DNA from: Mycobacterium sp.
Lineage (GTDB): Bacteria > Actinomycetota > Actinomycetes > Mycobacteriales > Mycobacteriaceae
Direction: 5' to 3'
Assembly: GCA_021732005.1 (NCBI GenBank)
Contig: JAKFVT010000059.1
Span: 345,480 to 409,479, forward strand
DNA: 64,000 nt
A program made the position numbers and the translations under genes. Each line of letters opens with the position of its first letter. Positions within the stretch are counted from its first letter, which is position 1. Under the pieces are notes generated by a model. That model was not told the origin of the DNA. It did not search any database and was given only the letters and a program-made list of their open reading frames with translations. Positions 31,681 to 40,099 of the stretch are shown in pieces.

Positions 31681-32532
31681 TCAGTACCGGGTGAGGCCGT
31701 CGTCGATTGCCTCGCTGCGCGGGGCGCAATCGCCGGCGCCGGCGATCAGTGTCGCCAGCGCGCCCGCGGTGCAGGCCCGCCGCAGGGCGCGGTCATGGCC
31801 GCCCGCCCAGCTGGACGCGAGCACGCCCGCGAAGACATCGCCTGCGCCGGTGGTGTCGATCGCCTCGACCTCGGGACTCGGGACGTCAACAGCGCCATGC
31901 GGCCCGCGGTACGTCGCACCGCGGGAGCCGCGGGTCACCACGAGATGTTCTGTGGGCCAACGCCAGTGTGGTTCCTCCGCCTCGTTGACGATGACGACGT
32001 CGGTGACATCGGCCAGCTCGGCCAGTCCCGGGTCGGTGCTGACCGGGGACGCGTTGACCATCACCGTCGCCCCGACAGAGCGCGCCTCCCGGGCGGCAGC
32101 CACGGCCGTCGCGACCGGCACCTCCAACTGGACGAGCAGCACCTCGCAGTCGGCGATCACGGCCCGAGCGGCCGCGTTGAGCGTCAGATGCCCGTTGGCT
32201 CCGGGCGCCACCACGATCATGTTCTCGCCGTGGTCGTCGACCAGGATGACCGCCCTGCCGCTGGCAACCGACAACGCCTCCATACCGTCGAGTCGGACGC
32301 CGTTCGTGTCGAGATGGGCGCGCAATTCATCGCCCTCCCGGTCGGCACCGACCGCTCCGACGAACTGCACGTCGGCGCCGGCGCGGGCGGCGGCCACCGC
32401 CTGGTTGCCGCCCTTACCACCCGGGGCGCTCACCACCGACGAACCCAGAACTGTCTCGCCGGCGCACGGCAACACGCTCACCCGGAAGAACTGATCGACG
32501 TTCACGCTGCCCACCACGCACACTCTTGTCAC
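31681..32532 (-). CDS. rbsK: ribokinase
   Basis: PfkB-family sugar kinase phosphorylating ribose at O5. N-terminal VCVVGSVNVDQFFRV, GGKGGNQAVAAARAGADVQFVG, and the C-terminal catalytic DTTGAGDVFAGVLAS with its anion hole. 283 aa. Matches Rv2436. GTG start with TAACGT 6 bases upstream, so leaderless. Other PfkB sugars are possible, but the GGKGGNQA motif is typical of RbsK. Confidence 0.88.
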   Translation of the reverse strand: MTRVCVVGSVNVDQFFRVSVLPCAGETVLGSSVVSAPGGKGGNQAVAAARAGADVQFVGAVGADREGDELRAHLDTNGVRLDGMEALSVASGRAVILVDDHGENMIVVAPGANGHLTLNAAARAVIADCEVLLVQLEVPVATAVAAAREARSVGATVMVNASPVSTDPGLAELADVTDVVIVNEAEEPHWRWPTEHLVVTRGSRGATYRGPHGAVDVPSPEVEAIDTTGAGDVFAGVLASSWAGGHDRALRRACTAGALATLIAGAGDCAPRSEAIDDGLTRY

Positions 32533-32538
32533 GCACGT

Positions 32539-32544
32539 ACGTTA
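32539..32544 (-). promoter_or_regulatory. -10 box for rbsK (leaderless)
   Basis: Minus strand TAACGT followed by exactly 6 bases and the GTG start. Confidence 0.5.
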
Positions 32545-32575
32545 GCCCCCACCTGCCGGTTGGTCGGGAGACCGA

Positions 32576-32581
32576 TATCCT
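32576..32581 (+). promoter_or_regulatory. -10 box for proA (leaderless)
   Basis: TATCCT followed by exactly 6 bases and the proA ATG; mirror image of the rbsK arrangement in the same 55-bp gap. Confidence 0.5.
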
Positions 32582-32587
32582 GGCCAG

Positions 32588-33838
32588 ATGAGTGTCGAAG
32601 CGCCGTCCACTCGATCGGGGTCGCGCGACCAGGTTCACGACGCCGCCCGCCGGGCGCGGGTGGCCTCACGCACCCTCGGAACGCTGACCACCACCATCAA
32701 AGACCGCGCCCTGCACGCCGCCGCTGACGCCGTGCTGGCCCACGCGGATGCCATCCTGGCCGCCAATGCCGCCGACCTCGACGCCGCACGTGCTGTGGGC
32801 ACCGCGGAGGCGATGCTCGACCGGCTGGCGCTCAACCCCCAGCGCATCGACGGCATCGCCGCCGGCCTGCGTCAGGTCGCCGGGCTGCCGGATCCGATCG
32901 GTGAAGTGTTGCGCGGGCGGACCCTGCCCAACGGGCTGCAACTGCGGCAGCAGCGGGTTCCGCTCGGCGTCGTCGGGATCGTCTACGAAGGGCGGCCCAA
33001 CGTGACCGTCGACGCCTTCGGACTCACCCTCAAGTCCGGCAACGCCGTCCTGCTGCGCGGCAGCTCCTCGGCCGCCAACTCCAACGCCGCGCTCGTCGCC
33101 GCGCTGCGCGGCGCCCTGGCCGCCGAAGGCCTGCCCGAAGACGCGGTCCAGCTGCTGCCCAGCGCCGACCGCTCCAGCGTCACCCACCTCATCCAAGCCC
33201 GCGGGCTGGTGGACGTGGTGATCCCGCGCGGTGGTGCCGGCCTGATCGACGCCGTCGTGCGCGATGCCACGGTGCCGACCATCGAAACCGGCGTCGGTAA
33301 CTGCCACGTGTACGTCCACTCCGCCGCTGACCTCGACGTCGCGGAGCGAATCATCCTCAACGCCAAGACCCGTCGGCCCAGTGTCTGCAATGCGGCCGAG
33401 ACCCTGTTGGTCGACCAGGCACTGGCCGACACCGCGCTGCCTCGCCTGGTGGACGCCTTGAGCAAGGCCGGCGTCACCGTCCATGACAACCCGACCGAGG
33501 ACGACCTGCGGGCGGAGTTCCTGTCGATGGACATCGCGGTGGCCACCGTGGCCGGCCTCGACGCCGCCATCGAGCACATCAACACCTATGGCACCGGGCA
33601 CACCGAGGCGATCGTCACCACGAATCTCGAAGCGGCGCAACGCTTCACCGAACGTGTGGACGCCGCCGCGGTGATGGTCAACGCGTCCACGGCATTCACC
33701 GATGGCGAGCAGTTCGGCTTCGGAGCCGAGATCGGCATCTCCACCCAGAAGCTGCATGCCCGCGGCCCGATGGGTTTGCCCGAATTGACGTCAACCAAGT
33801 GGATCGTCTGGGGAGACGGCCACACCCGACCTGCCTGA
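32588..33838 (+). CDS. proA: glutamate-5-semialdehyde dehydrogenase (gamma-glutamyl phosphate reductase)
   Basis: Second step of proline synthesis, reducing gamma-glutamyl phosphate with NADPH. Aldehyde-dehydrogenase fold; GVVGIVYEGRPNVTVDAFGL, LLRGSSSAANSN, catalytic Cys in RRPSVCNAAETLLVD. 416 aa. In H37Rv, as I recall, the ahpC/ahpD and PE25/PPE41 genes lie between proA and rbsK; here the two are divergent and only 55 bp apart. Confidence 0.96.
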   Translation: MSVEAPSTRSGSRDQVHDAARRARVASRTLGTLTTTIKDRALHAAADAVLAHADAILAANAADLDAARAVGTAEAMLDRLALNPQRIDGIAAGLRQVAGLPDPIGEVLRGRTLPNGLQLRQQRVPLGVVGIVYEGRPNVTVDAFGLTLKSGNAVLLRGSSSAANSNAALVAALRGALAAEGLPEDAVQLLPSADRSSVTHLIQARGLVDVVIPRGGAGLIDAVVRDATVPTIETGVGNCHVYVHSAADLDVAERIILNAKTRRPSVCNAAETLLVDQALADTALPRLVDALSKAGVTVHDNPTEDDLRAEFLSMDIAVATVAGLDAAIEHINTYGTGHTEAIVTTNLEAAQRFTERVDAAAVMVNASTAFTDGEQFGFGAEIGISTQKLHARGPMGLPELTSTKWIVWGDGHTRPA

Positions 33839-33857
33839 GACGACAACAGGAGAATCC

Positions 33858-34736
33858 GTGACTGAAACCCCGGCCCGCCCGGCGCCGCTGTTCGCCGACA
33901 TCGAGGATGTCGCCAAGCGGCTGGCCGAGACCGGCTACCTGCCCGACACCGCCACCGCCACCGCGGTGTTCCTCGCCGACCGGCTGGGCAAGCCACTGCT
34001 GGTCGAGGGGCCGGCCGGCGTGGGCAAGACCGAGCTGGCCCGCGCGGTCGCCCAGACCACCGGGTCGGGCCTGGTGCGCCTGCAGTGCTACGAGGGTGTC
34101 GACGAGGCCCGCGCGCTCTACGAGTGGAACCACGCCAAGCAGATCCTGCGGATGCAGTCCGGGTCGAACGACTGGGACCAGGCCAAGTCCGACATCTTCA
34201 GCGAGGAATTCCTGCTGTCCCGCCCGCTGCTGACCGCGATCCGGCGCACCGAGCCCACCGTGCTGCTGATCGACGAAACCGACAAGGCAGACATCGAGAT
34301 CGAAGGCCTGCTGCTCGAGGTGCTCAGCGACTTCGCGGTCACCGTCCCCGAACTCGGCACCATCACCGCCTCGCGCACTCCGTTCGTGGTGCTCACCTCC
34401 AACGCCACCCGGGAGCTGTCGGAGGCGCTCAAGCGCCGCTGCCTGTTCCTGCACATCGACTTCCCCGACCCCGACCTCGAGCGGCGCATCCTGCTGTCGC
34501 GGGTGCCCGAACTGCCCGAGTCGCTGGCCGCCGAACTGGTCCGCATCATCGGGGTGCTGCGCGGCATGCAACTCAAGAAGGTGCCATCGGTCGCCGAGAC
34601 CATCGACTGGGGCCGCACCATCCTGGCCCTCGGGATGGATACCATCGACGACGCCACCATCGCCGCGACGCTCGGGGTAGTGCTCAAACACCAGTCCGAT
34701 CAGCAGCGCGCCACCGGCGAACTTCGGCTGAACTAG
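33858..34736 (+). CDS. MoxR-type AAA+ ATPase (Rv2426c-like)
   Basis: 292 aa. Walker A GPAGVGKTELARA, Walker B VLLIDETDKADIEI, sensor region VLTSNATRELSEALKRRCLF, C-terminal lid. MoxR ATPases act as chaperones that activate or insert metal cofactors into partner enzymes, usually with a VWA protein encoded next to them, which is the case here: the next gene starts 4 bases after the stop. GTG start after AGGAGA. Target of this pair unknown. Confidence 0.92.
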   Translation: MTETPARPAPLFADIEDVAKRLAETGYLPDTATATAVFLADRLGKPLLVEGPAGVGKTELARAVAQTTGSGLVRLQCYEGVDEARALYEWNHAKQILRMQSGSNDWDQAKSDIFSEEFLLSRPLLTAIRRTEPTVLLIDETDKADIEIEGLLLEVLSDFAVTVPELGTITASRTPFVVLTSNATRELSEALKRRCLFLHIDFPDPDLERRILLSRVPELPESLAAELVRIIGVLRGMQLKKVPSVAETIDWGRTILALGMDTIDDATIAATLGVVLKHQSDQQRATGELRLN

Positions 34737-34740
34737 ACCG

Positions 34741-36186
34741 ATGGCCGTCCGCAGGGTGCGTCCCGCACAGCCGCTGGCCCCACACGGGTTGCCCGGCCAT
34801 CTGGTCGGCTTCGTCGAAGCGCTACGCGCCCAAGGTATTTCGGTGGGCCCCTCGGAGACCGTCGACGCCGGCCGGGTGCTGACGGTGCTGGGCCTGGGGG
34901 AGCGTGAGGCGCTGCGCGAGGGACTGGCCTGCGCGGTGCTGCGGCGCGCTGACCACCGGCAGACCTACGACGCGTTGTTCGACCTGTGGTGGCCTGCCGC
35001 ACTGGGTGGGCGCACCGTGCTGGTCGACGAGGACGCCGACGACGAGCCCCAGCAGGGCCTGCCGCCCGAGGACATCGAGGCCATGCGGGAAATGCTGCTG
35101 GACTTGCTGGCCGACAATCCTGACATCGGCGACATGGACGAGCGGCTGGTCGCGATGATCGCCCAGATCGTCGAGGCCTACGGCCGCTACACCTCCAGTC
35201 GCGGCCCGTCGTACTCGTCGTATCAGGCGCTCAAGGCGATGGGACTCGACGAGCTCGAAGGCCGGCTGCTGGCCGGTCTGCTCGCACCGCACGACGACGA
35301 CCCCACCCCGACGCAGGAGCAGATCGCCAAAGCGGTTGCCGCGCAAAAGATCGCGCAGCTTCGCCGGATGGTGGAAAGCGAGACCAAGCGGCGCACCGCC
35401 GAACAGCTGGGCCGCGACCATGTCCAGATGTACGGCATCCCGCAGCTGTCCGAGAACGTCGAGTTCCTGCGGGCATCCGGGGATCAGCTGCGCGAGATGC
35501 GCAAGGTCGTCGGCCCGCTGGCGCGGATGCTGGCCACCCGCTTGGCGGCCCGCCGCCGTCGATCCCGCTCCGGTTCCATCGACCTGCGCAAGACGCTGCG
35601 CAAGTCGATGTCGACCGGGGGTGTGCCGATCGACGTGGTACTGCGCAAGCCGCGCCCGGCCCGGCCGGAACTCGTTGTGCTGTGCGACGTCTCGGGCTCG
35701 GTGGCGGGTTTCAGTCACTTCACGCTGCTGCTCGTCAACGCCCTGCGTCAGCAGTTCTCCCGGGTTCGGGTGTTCGCCTTCATCGACACCACCGATGAGG
35801 TGACACACCTGTTCGGTCCAGATGCCGACCTCGCCGTCGCGATCCAGCGCATCACCCGCGAGGCGGGGGTGTACACCCGCGATGGGCACTCCGACTACGG
35901 CAACGCGTTCGTCTCGTTCACCGAGAACTTCCACAACGTGTTGTCGCCGCGCAGTTCACTTTTGGTGCTCGGCGACGGTCGCACCAACTACCGCAACCCG
36001 GCCGTCGACATCCTGGCCCACATGGTCACCTCGAGCCGGCACGCGCACTGGCTCAACCCCGAGCCGCGGCACCTATGGGGCAGCGGCGATTCCGCGGTCC
36101 CGCGCTACGAGGACGTCATCACCATGCACGAATGCCGGTCGGCCAAGCAGCTTGCCGCGGTGATCGACCAGCTGCTGCCGGTCTAG
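34741..36186 (+). CDS. VWA/CoxE-like protein, partner of MoxR (Rv2425c-like)
   Basis: 481 aa. C-terminal von Willebrand A domain with MIDAS motif ELVVLCDVSGSVAGFSHF and the later FIDTTDEVTHLF and GDGRTNYRNPA; N-terminal helical half with an acidic stretch (VDEDADDEPQQGLPPEDIEAM). Works with the preceding MoxR ATPase in a metal-dependent protein-maturation task that is not defined. Resembles CoxE of CO-dehydrogenase maturation, but no such enzyme is in the window. Confidence 0.9.
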   Translation: MAVRRVRPAQPLAPHGLPGHLVGFVEALRAQGISVGPSETVDAGRVLTVLGLGEREALREGLACAVLRRADHRQTYDALFDLWWPAALGGRTVLVDEDADDEPQQGLPPEDIEAMREMLLDLLADNPDIGDMDERLVAMIAQIVEAYGRYTSSRGPSYSSYQALKAMGLDELEGRLLAGLLAPHDDDPTPTQEQIAKAVAAQKIAQLRRMVESETKRRTAEQLGRDHVQMYGIPQLSENVEFLRASGDQLREMRKVVGPLARMLATRLAARRRRSRSGSIDLRKTLRKSMSTGGVPIDVVLRKPRPARPELVVLCDVSGSVAGFSHFTLLLVNALRQQFSRVRVFAFIDTTDEVTHLFGPDADLAVAIQRITREAGVYTRDGHSDYGNAFVSFTENFHNVLSPRSSLLVLGDGRTNYRNPAVDILAHMVTSSRHAHWLNPEPRHLWGSGDSAVPRYEDVITMHECRSAKQLAAVIDQLLPV

Positions 36187-36198
36187 CTTGCCTATTTG

Positions 36199-36230
36199 CG
36201 CCCAAACCGACATTTGGCAGGGTTTGTGCG
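36199..36230. terminator. hairpin between VWA and PE-PPE hydrolase genes
   Basis: CGCCCAAACC and GGTTTGTGCG pair with one mismatch around a 12-base loop, in the 86-bp gap between convergent genes. Probable bidirectional terminator. Confidence 0.5.
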
Positions 36231-36272
36231 AGTAAGGCCCTGCGAAACGTCAATCTCAGTGCTGGTTCTGGC

Positions 36273-37472
36273 CTAGCTGGCCTTCTTCGCCGACGGCCGG
36301 GCGCTGCCGCCGGTGGACTTCTTCTTCGGTGCGTCGCTGCCGGACGAGTCGCTCGACGCGGCGCTCTTCTTCGCGCCGGTCGATTTCTTGGCAGGCGTGC
36401 TGGCTTTCGGCGTCGTCTCCGCCGCCAGTGTGCTGACCTCAGGCTTGCTGACCACAGGCGTGCTCACCTCGGGTTCGGCGGCAGCCGGAGTGACGGCCTT
36501 CGGCGCGACGCTGGCCGCTGCGGGCAGGGTGGGGAACGCGGGCAGGCTGATTCCCGGCAGCAGCTGAGCCCTCGTCGGCGCGCTGTAATCGGCGCGGTTG
36601 TAACCCATTTCGATGAAGTTGCGCAAGACCGGGTCGATGGCGCCCAGAATCGGATCAGGCACGATTCCCTTGAGCGGCATCAGCAGCGGCACCAGCGGGG
36701 TCCGGATGAGGTAGTACGTGGTGTCGCCGTGCTGTTGGTAATACGCACTGCCGCCGGCCTTCGCGGCCTCGATATCGGCAGCGGTGAGCTCGGTCTGGGT
36801 CTGACCGTGGACGAAGATCATGCCCATGATCGCGTTGATCGTTGCCAGCAGATTCAAGGGATAAGTGGGGAAGTCGGCCCAGCCGTCGTACTGGCGGGCG
36901 ACGTCGACCGTCGTGTCACCGTTGTCGGGAGTCGCCCCGCTCACGCTGATGTCGAGGATCGGAATGTACAGTCCGGCAAACCTTTCCAGTATTCCGCCGT
37001 TGGGCCGGCTCGGGTTCTCGACGAGGACGAAGGTGTTCCCGGTGCGCTCGGGGTGGGCGGCCTTGTAGCGGGACAGCACCACCGCGCCCTGCGACAGTCC
37101 GAAGATGACATCGCCCTGGGGGTCACGTGCCTCGACGTTCTTCACGCCCTGCGCAACGGACTGGTTCCACGTCTTGTCGAAGATGTAGTTGTTCGACACC
37201 GGCCAGAAACCGGCGTTGTAGGCGATGTTGCCTGCCGAGGTGGGGGTGGCGGCCGGTGTGTCGGTGCCGTCGAGCACGCGGGAGATGAAATCGCGGTACT
37301 GCTGGTCGGTGGGGGTCCAGCCGATGTTCGTGCCGCGCAGATAGTCCACGGTGGCGGCGGTGAGCACCGGTGCCGACGACACCGTCGGCGTCAGCCCCAC
37401 CGCGACCGCCGCGGCCACAGCCACCACACTCGTCACAGGCACAGATATCCGTCGGCTACCGAACTTCTTCAT
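36273..37472 (-). CDS. secreted PE-PPE-domain alpha/beta hydrolase
   Basis: 399 aa. Signal peptide about residues 1-38 (VPVTSVVAVAAAVAVGLTPT), then a PE-PPE (serine hydrolase) domain: YLRGTNIGWTPTDQQYRDFI and nucleophile Ser in VIFGLSQGAVVLSRY. No PE or PPE N-terminal domain. The last 90 residues are low-complexity Ala/Pro/Ser/Lys (KKSTGAKKSAASSDSS, ARPSAKKAS), likely cell-wall or nucleic-acid binding. Start at ATG 37472, preceded by AAGGGG at 6 bases; a longer frame to 37559 lacks this. Domain relatives hydrolyse esters or transfer acyl chains to trehalose lipids. Confidence 0.87.
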   Translation of the reverse strand: MKKFGSRRISVPVTSVVAVAAAVAVGLTPTVSSAPVLTAATVDYLRGTNIGWTPTDQQYRDFISRVLDGTDTPAATPTSAGNIAYNAGFWPVSNNYIFDKTWNQSVAQGVKNVEARDPQGDVIFGLSQGAVVLSRYKAAHPERTGNTFVLVENPSRPNGGILERFAGLYIPILDISVSGATPDNGDTTVDVARQYDGWADFPTYPLNLLATINAIMGMIFVHGQTQTELTAADIEAAKAGGSAYYQQHGDTTYYLIRTPLVPLLMPLKGIVPDPILGAIDPVLRNFIEMGYNRADYSAPTRAQLLPGISLPAFPTLPAAASVAPKAVTPAAAEPEVSTPVVSKPEVSTLAAETTPKASTPAKKSTGAKKSAASSDSSGSDAPKKKSTGGSARPSAKKAS

Positions 37473-37526
37473 CACAGGCCCCTTGATCGGCATAACTCGA
37501 CTCGGGGAAAAGGCTACCTGAACTTC

Positions 37527-37542
37527 AGTGATATCCGTCACG
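37527..37542 (-). promoter_or_regulatory. CRP-like site upstream of the PE-PPE hydrolase
   Basis: AGTGATATCCGTCACG retains GTGA-N6-TCAC. Its centre is about 30 bases upstream of the start predicted from TAGCCT at 37511-37516 (minus strand), so bound CRP would cover the -35 region and repress. Weak match in outer bases. Confidence 0.35.
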
Positions 37543-37622
37543 CGCCTTTGCCAGAGCACAGAGTCCGCGACCGATCGCGAGCGTGAGGAAACGCACCTGC
37601 GCCTCCCGTAAGCTGGTCAATC

Positions 37623-38288
37623 GTGGTTTCCTCGGCGCGGCGCAGGCTCGGCGTGATGGGTGGGACGTTCGATCCCATCCACAACGGCCACCTGGTCGCA
37701 GCCAGTGAGGTCGCCGACCTCTTCGAGCTGGACGAGGTGGTGTTCGTGCCCACCGGCCAGCCGTGGCAGAAGTCCCGGGAGGTGACCCCGGCCGAGGATC
37801 GCTACCTGATGACGGTCATCGCGACCGCCGCCAACCCCCGGTTCTCGGTGAGCCGCGTCGACATCGACCGCGGCGGAGCCACCTACACCAGCGACACCCT
37901 GCGTGATCTGCGCGCGCTGAATCCCGACGCCGACCTGTACTTCATCACCGGGGCCGATGCACTGGCCTCGATCCTGTCCTGGCAGAACTGGGAGGAGCTG
38001 TTCGCGCTGGCGAAGTTCGTCGGTGTGAGCCGGCCCGGTTACGAGCTCAACGGCCAACACATCGTCGCCGCGTTCGATCAACTGCCAGAGGAGGCGCTGA
38101 GCCTGGTCTCGGTGCCCGCCCTGGCCATCTCATCCACCGACTGCCGGCTGCGCGCGGCCAAGAACCGGCCCATCTGGTACCTGGTGCCCGACGGAGTCGT
38201 GCAGTACGTGTCCAAGCGCCGTCTCTACCGCGACCTGGGCCAGGTGGACAGTCTGTCCGTCACAACAATCGAGGAGACCACCACGTGA
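37623..38288 (+). CDS. nadD: nicotinate-nucleotide adenylyltransferase
   Basis: Makes nicotinate adenine dinucleotide, substrate of NadE at 27.8 kb. Nucleotidyltransferase motif LGVMGGTFDPIHNGHLVAA and ISSTDCRLRAAKNRPIWYLV near the C-terminus. 221 aa. GTG start; TAAGCT 8 bases upstream suggests a leader of only one or two bases. Stop overlaps rsfS. Confidence 0.96.
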   Translation: MVSSARRRLGVMGGTFDPIHNGHLVAASEVADLFELDEVVFVPTGQPWQKSREVTPAEDRYLMTVIATAANPRFSVSRVDIDRGGATYTSDTLRDLRALNPDADLYFITGADALASILSWQNWEELFALAKFVGVSRPGYELNGQHIVAAFDQLPEEALSLVSVPALAISSTDCRLRAAKNRPIWYLVPDGVVQYVSKRRLYRDLGQVDSLSVTTIEETTT

Positions 38289-38668
38289 CCGCGTCCGACG
38301 ATGCCGTCCAGATGGCAACCGTGGCGGCGCGGGCCGCCGCCGCCAAGCTCGCGCAGGACGTCGTCGTGATCGACGTGTCCGGCCAACTGGTGATCACCGA
38401 CTGCTTCGTGATCGCCTCGGCGTCCAACGAGCGACAGGTCAACGCGATTGTCGACGAGGTCGAGGAGAAGATGCGGCTGGCCGGATACAAGCCCGCCCGC
38501 CGGGAAGGCACCCGCGAAGGCCGCTGGGTGCTCCTGGACTACGTCGACATCGTGGTGCACATCCAGCATCAGGAGGAGCGCAACTTCTACGCCCTGGACC
38601 GGCTGTGGCGGGACTGCCCCTTCCTGAGCGTGAATCTGGATGACGTCGAGGTAGAGGACACCCCGTGA
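38285..38668 (+). CDS. rsfS: ribosomal silencing factor RsfS
   Basis: Binds L14 of the 50S subunit and blocks subunit joining when nutrients are short. Signature VVIDVSGQLVITDCFVIASA and EGRWVLLDYVDIVVHIQ. 127 aa. Coupled by GTGA overlaps to both nadD and gpgP. Confidence 0.96.
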   Translation: MTASDDAVQMATVAARAAAAKLAQDVVVIDVSGQLVITDCFVIASASNERQVNAIVDEVEEKMRLAGYKPARREGTREGRWVLLDYVDIVVHIQHQEERNFYALDRLWRDCPFLSVNLDDVEVEDTP

Positions 38669-39333
38669 GGGTGCGCAGGCTGGTGATGCTGCGCCACGGG
38701 CAGACGGAGTACAACGCCGGTAGTCGTATGCAGGGTCAGCTCGACAGCGAGCTCACCGACCTGGGCCGGGCTCAGGCTGTTGCCGCTGCCGAGGTGCTGG
38801 CCAAGCGTCAGCCGGTGCGCATTGTTTCCTCAGATCTGCACCGCGCCTACGACACCGCGGTGGCGCTGGGGGAGCGCACCGGACTGCGGGTGGAGGTCGA
38901 CACCCGGCTCCGCGAAACCCACCTCGGTGACTGGCAAGGCCTGACGCACCATGAGGTGGACGCCGTGTCACCGGGTGCACGGCTGGCGTGGCGCGACGAC
39001 GCGACCTGGGCTCCGCACGGCGGCGAGAGTCGGGTCGATGTCGCCAACCGCAGTGTCCCGTTGGTCGCTGAATTGGTTGCCGCAGAAAGCGAATGGGGCG
39101 TCGACCAGCCCGACCGGCCACTGGTGCTGGTGGCCCACGGCGGGCTGATCGCCGCGCTGTGCGCCGGGCTGCTCGGGCTTCCGGTCGAGAGCTGGCCGGT
39201 GCTGGGTGGGATGGGCAACGCGAGCTGGGCGCAGCTCTCCGGCCATGGTGCAGACGCCGCCGCCTTCGAGGACATCCGTTGGCGTCTCGACGTGTGGAAC
39301 GCGTCGGCGCAGGTGGCCAACGATGTCCTCTGA
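38665..39333 (+). CDS. gpgP: glucosyl-3-phosphoglycerate phosphatase
   Basis: Histidine phosphatase that removes phosphate from glucosyl-3-phosphoglycerate to give glucosylglycerate, a precursor of methylglucose lipopolysaccharides. RHGQTEYNAGSRMQGQ with catalytic His near residue 10 and second His in LVAHGGLIAAL. 222 aa. Identified as GpgP rather than a general phosphoglycerate mutase from its position next to octT, as in Rv2419c-Rv2418c. Overlaps octT by 11 bases. Confidence 0.9.
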   Translation: MRVRRLVMLRHGQTEYNAGSRMQGQLDSELTDLGRAQAVAAAEVLAKRQPVRIVSSDLHRAYDTAVALGERTGLRVEVDTRLRETHLGDWQGLTHHEVDAVSPGARLAWRDDATWAPHGGESRVDVANRSVPLVAELVAAESEWGVDQPDRPLVLVAHGGLIAALCAGLLGLPVESWPVLGGMGNASWAQLSGHGADAAAFEDIRWRLDVWNASAQVANDVL

Positions 39334-40096
39334 CGATCGACTCGATCCACCCTCGAGTCGTTGTGCTCCCGCTCCCAGGACCCTTCTGATCTTCTGCGAC
39401 TCGCTGTCCTACTACGGCCCACAAGGCGGTCTGCCTTCCGACGATCCGCGGATCTGGCCCAATATCGTTGCCCGTCAACTGGGTTGGGACGTCGAACTGA
39501 TCGGTCGCATCGGTTGGACCAGCCGCGACGTCTGGTGGGCGGCCACCCAGGATCCGCGGGCGTGGGCCGCGCTGCCCCGCGCCGGTGCGGTGATCTTCGC
39601 GACGAGCGGGATGGATTCGCTGCCCTCGCCGCTCCCCACCGCATTGCGTGAATTGATCCGCTACGTCCGCCCGTCCTGGCTGCGCCGCTGGGTGCGCGAC
39701 GGCTACGGCTGGGTTCAGCCGCGACTCTCGCCGATGGCGCGCCCGGCGCTGCCGCCTCACCTGACGGTGGAGTACCTCGAAATGACCCGCGGTGCAATCG
39801 ACTTCAACCGACCCGGCATCCCGATGGTCGCGTCGGTACCCTCGGTGCACATCGCGCCCACCTATGGCATGTCCCATCGCGGCAGGCCTGGCACGGTCGC
39901 CGCGATCAACAAGTGGGCGGCGCAGCACGACATTCCGGTGGTTGATCTGAAAGCCGCGGTGGCCGAGGAGGTTCTGGCCGGCCGCGGCAACCCGGACGGT
40001 ATCCACTGGAACTTCGAAGCGCACTCCGGCGTCGCCGACCTGATGCTCAAGGCTCTCGCCGAAGCAGGGGTCCCACTCGACAACGCGCGCGACTGA
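39323..40096 (+). CDS. octT: diglucosylglycerate octanoyltransferase
   Basis: SGNH-type acyltransferase that octanoylates (di)glucosylglycerate early in methylglucose lipopolysaccharide synthesis. Catalytic Ser in LLIFCDSLSYYG and Asp/His in NPDGIHWNFEAH. 257 aa from ATG 39323, inside the gpgP 3' end. Assignment rests on fold motifs plus the gpgP neighbour. Confidence 0.88.
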   Translation: MSSDDRLDPPSSRCAPAPRTLLIFCDSLSYYGPQGGLPSDDPRIWPNIVARQLGWDVELIGRIGWTSRDVWWAATQDPRAWAALPRAGAVIFATSGMDSLPSPLPTALRELIRYVRPSWLRRWVRDGYGWVQPRLSPMARPALPPHLTVEYLEMTRGAIDFNRPGIPMVASVPSVHIAPTYGMSHRGRPGTVAAINKWAAQHDIPVVDLKAAVAEEVLAGRGNPDGIHWNFEAHSGVADLMLKALAEAGVPLDNARD

Positions 40097-40099
40097 TCC

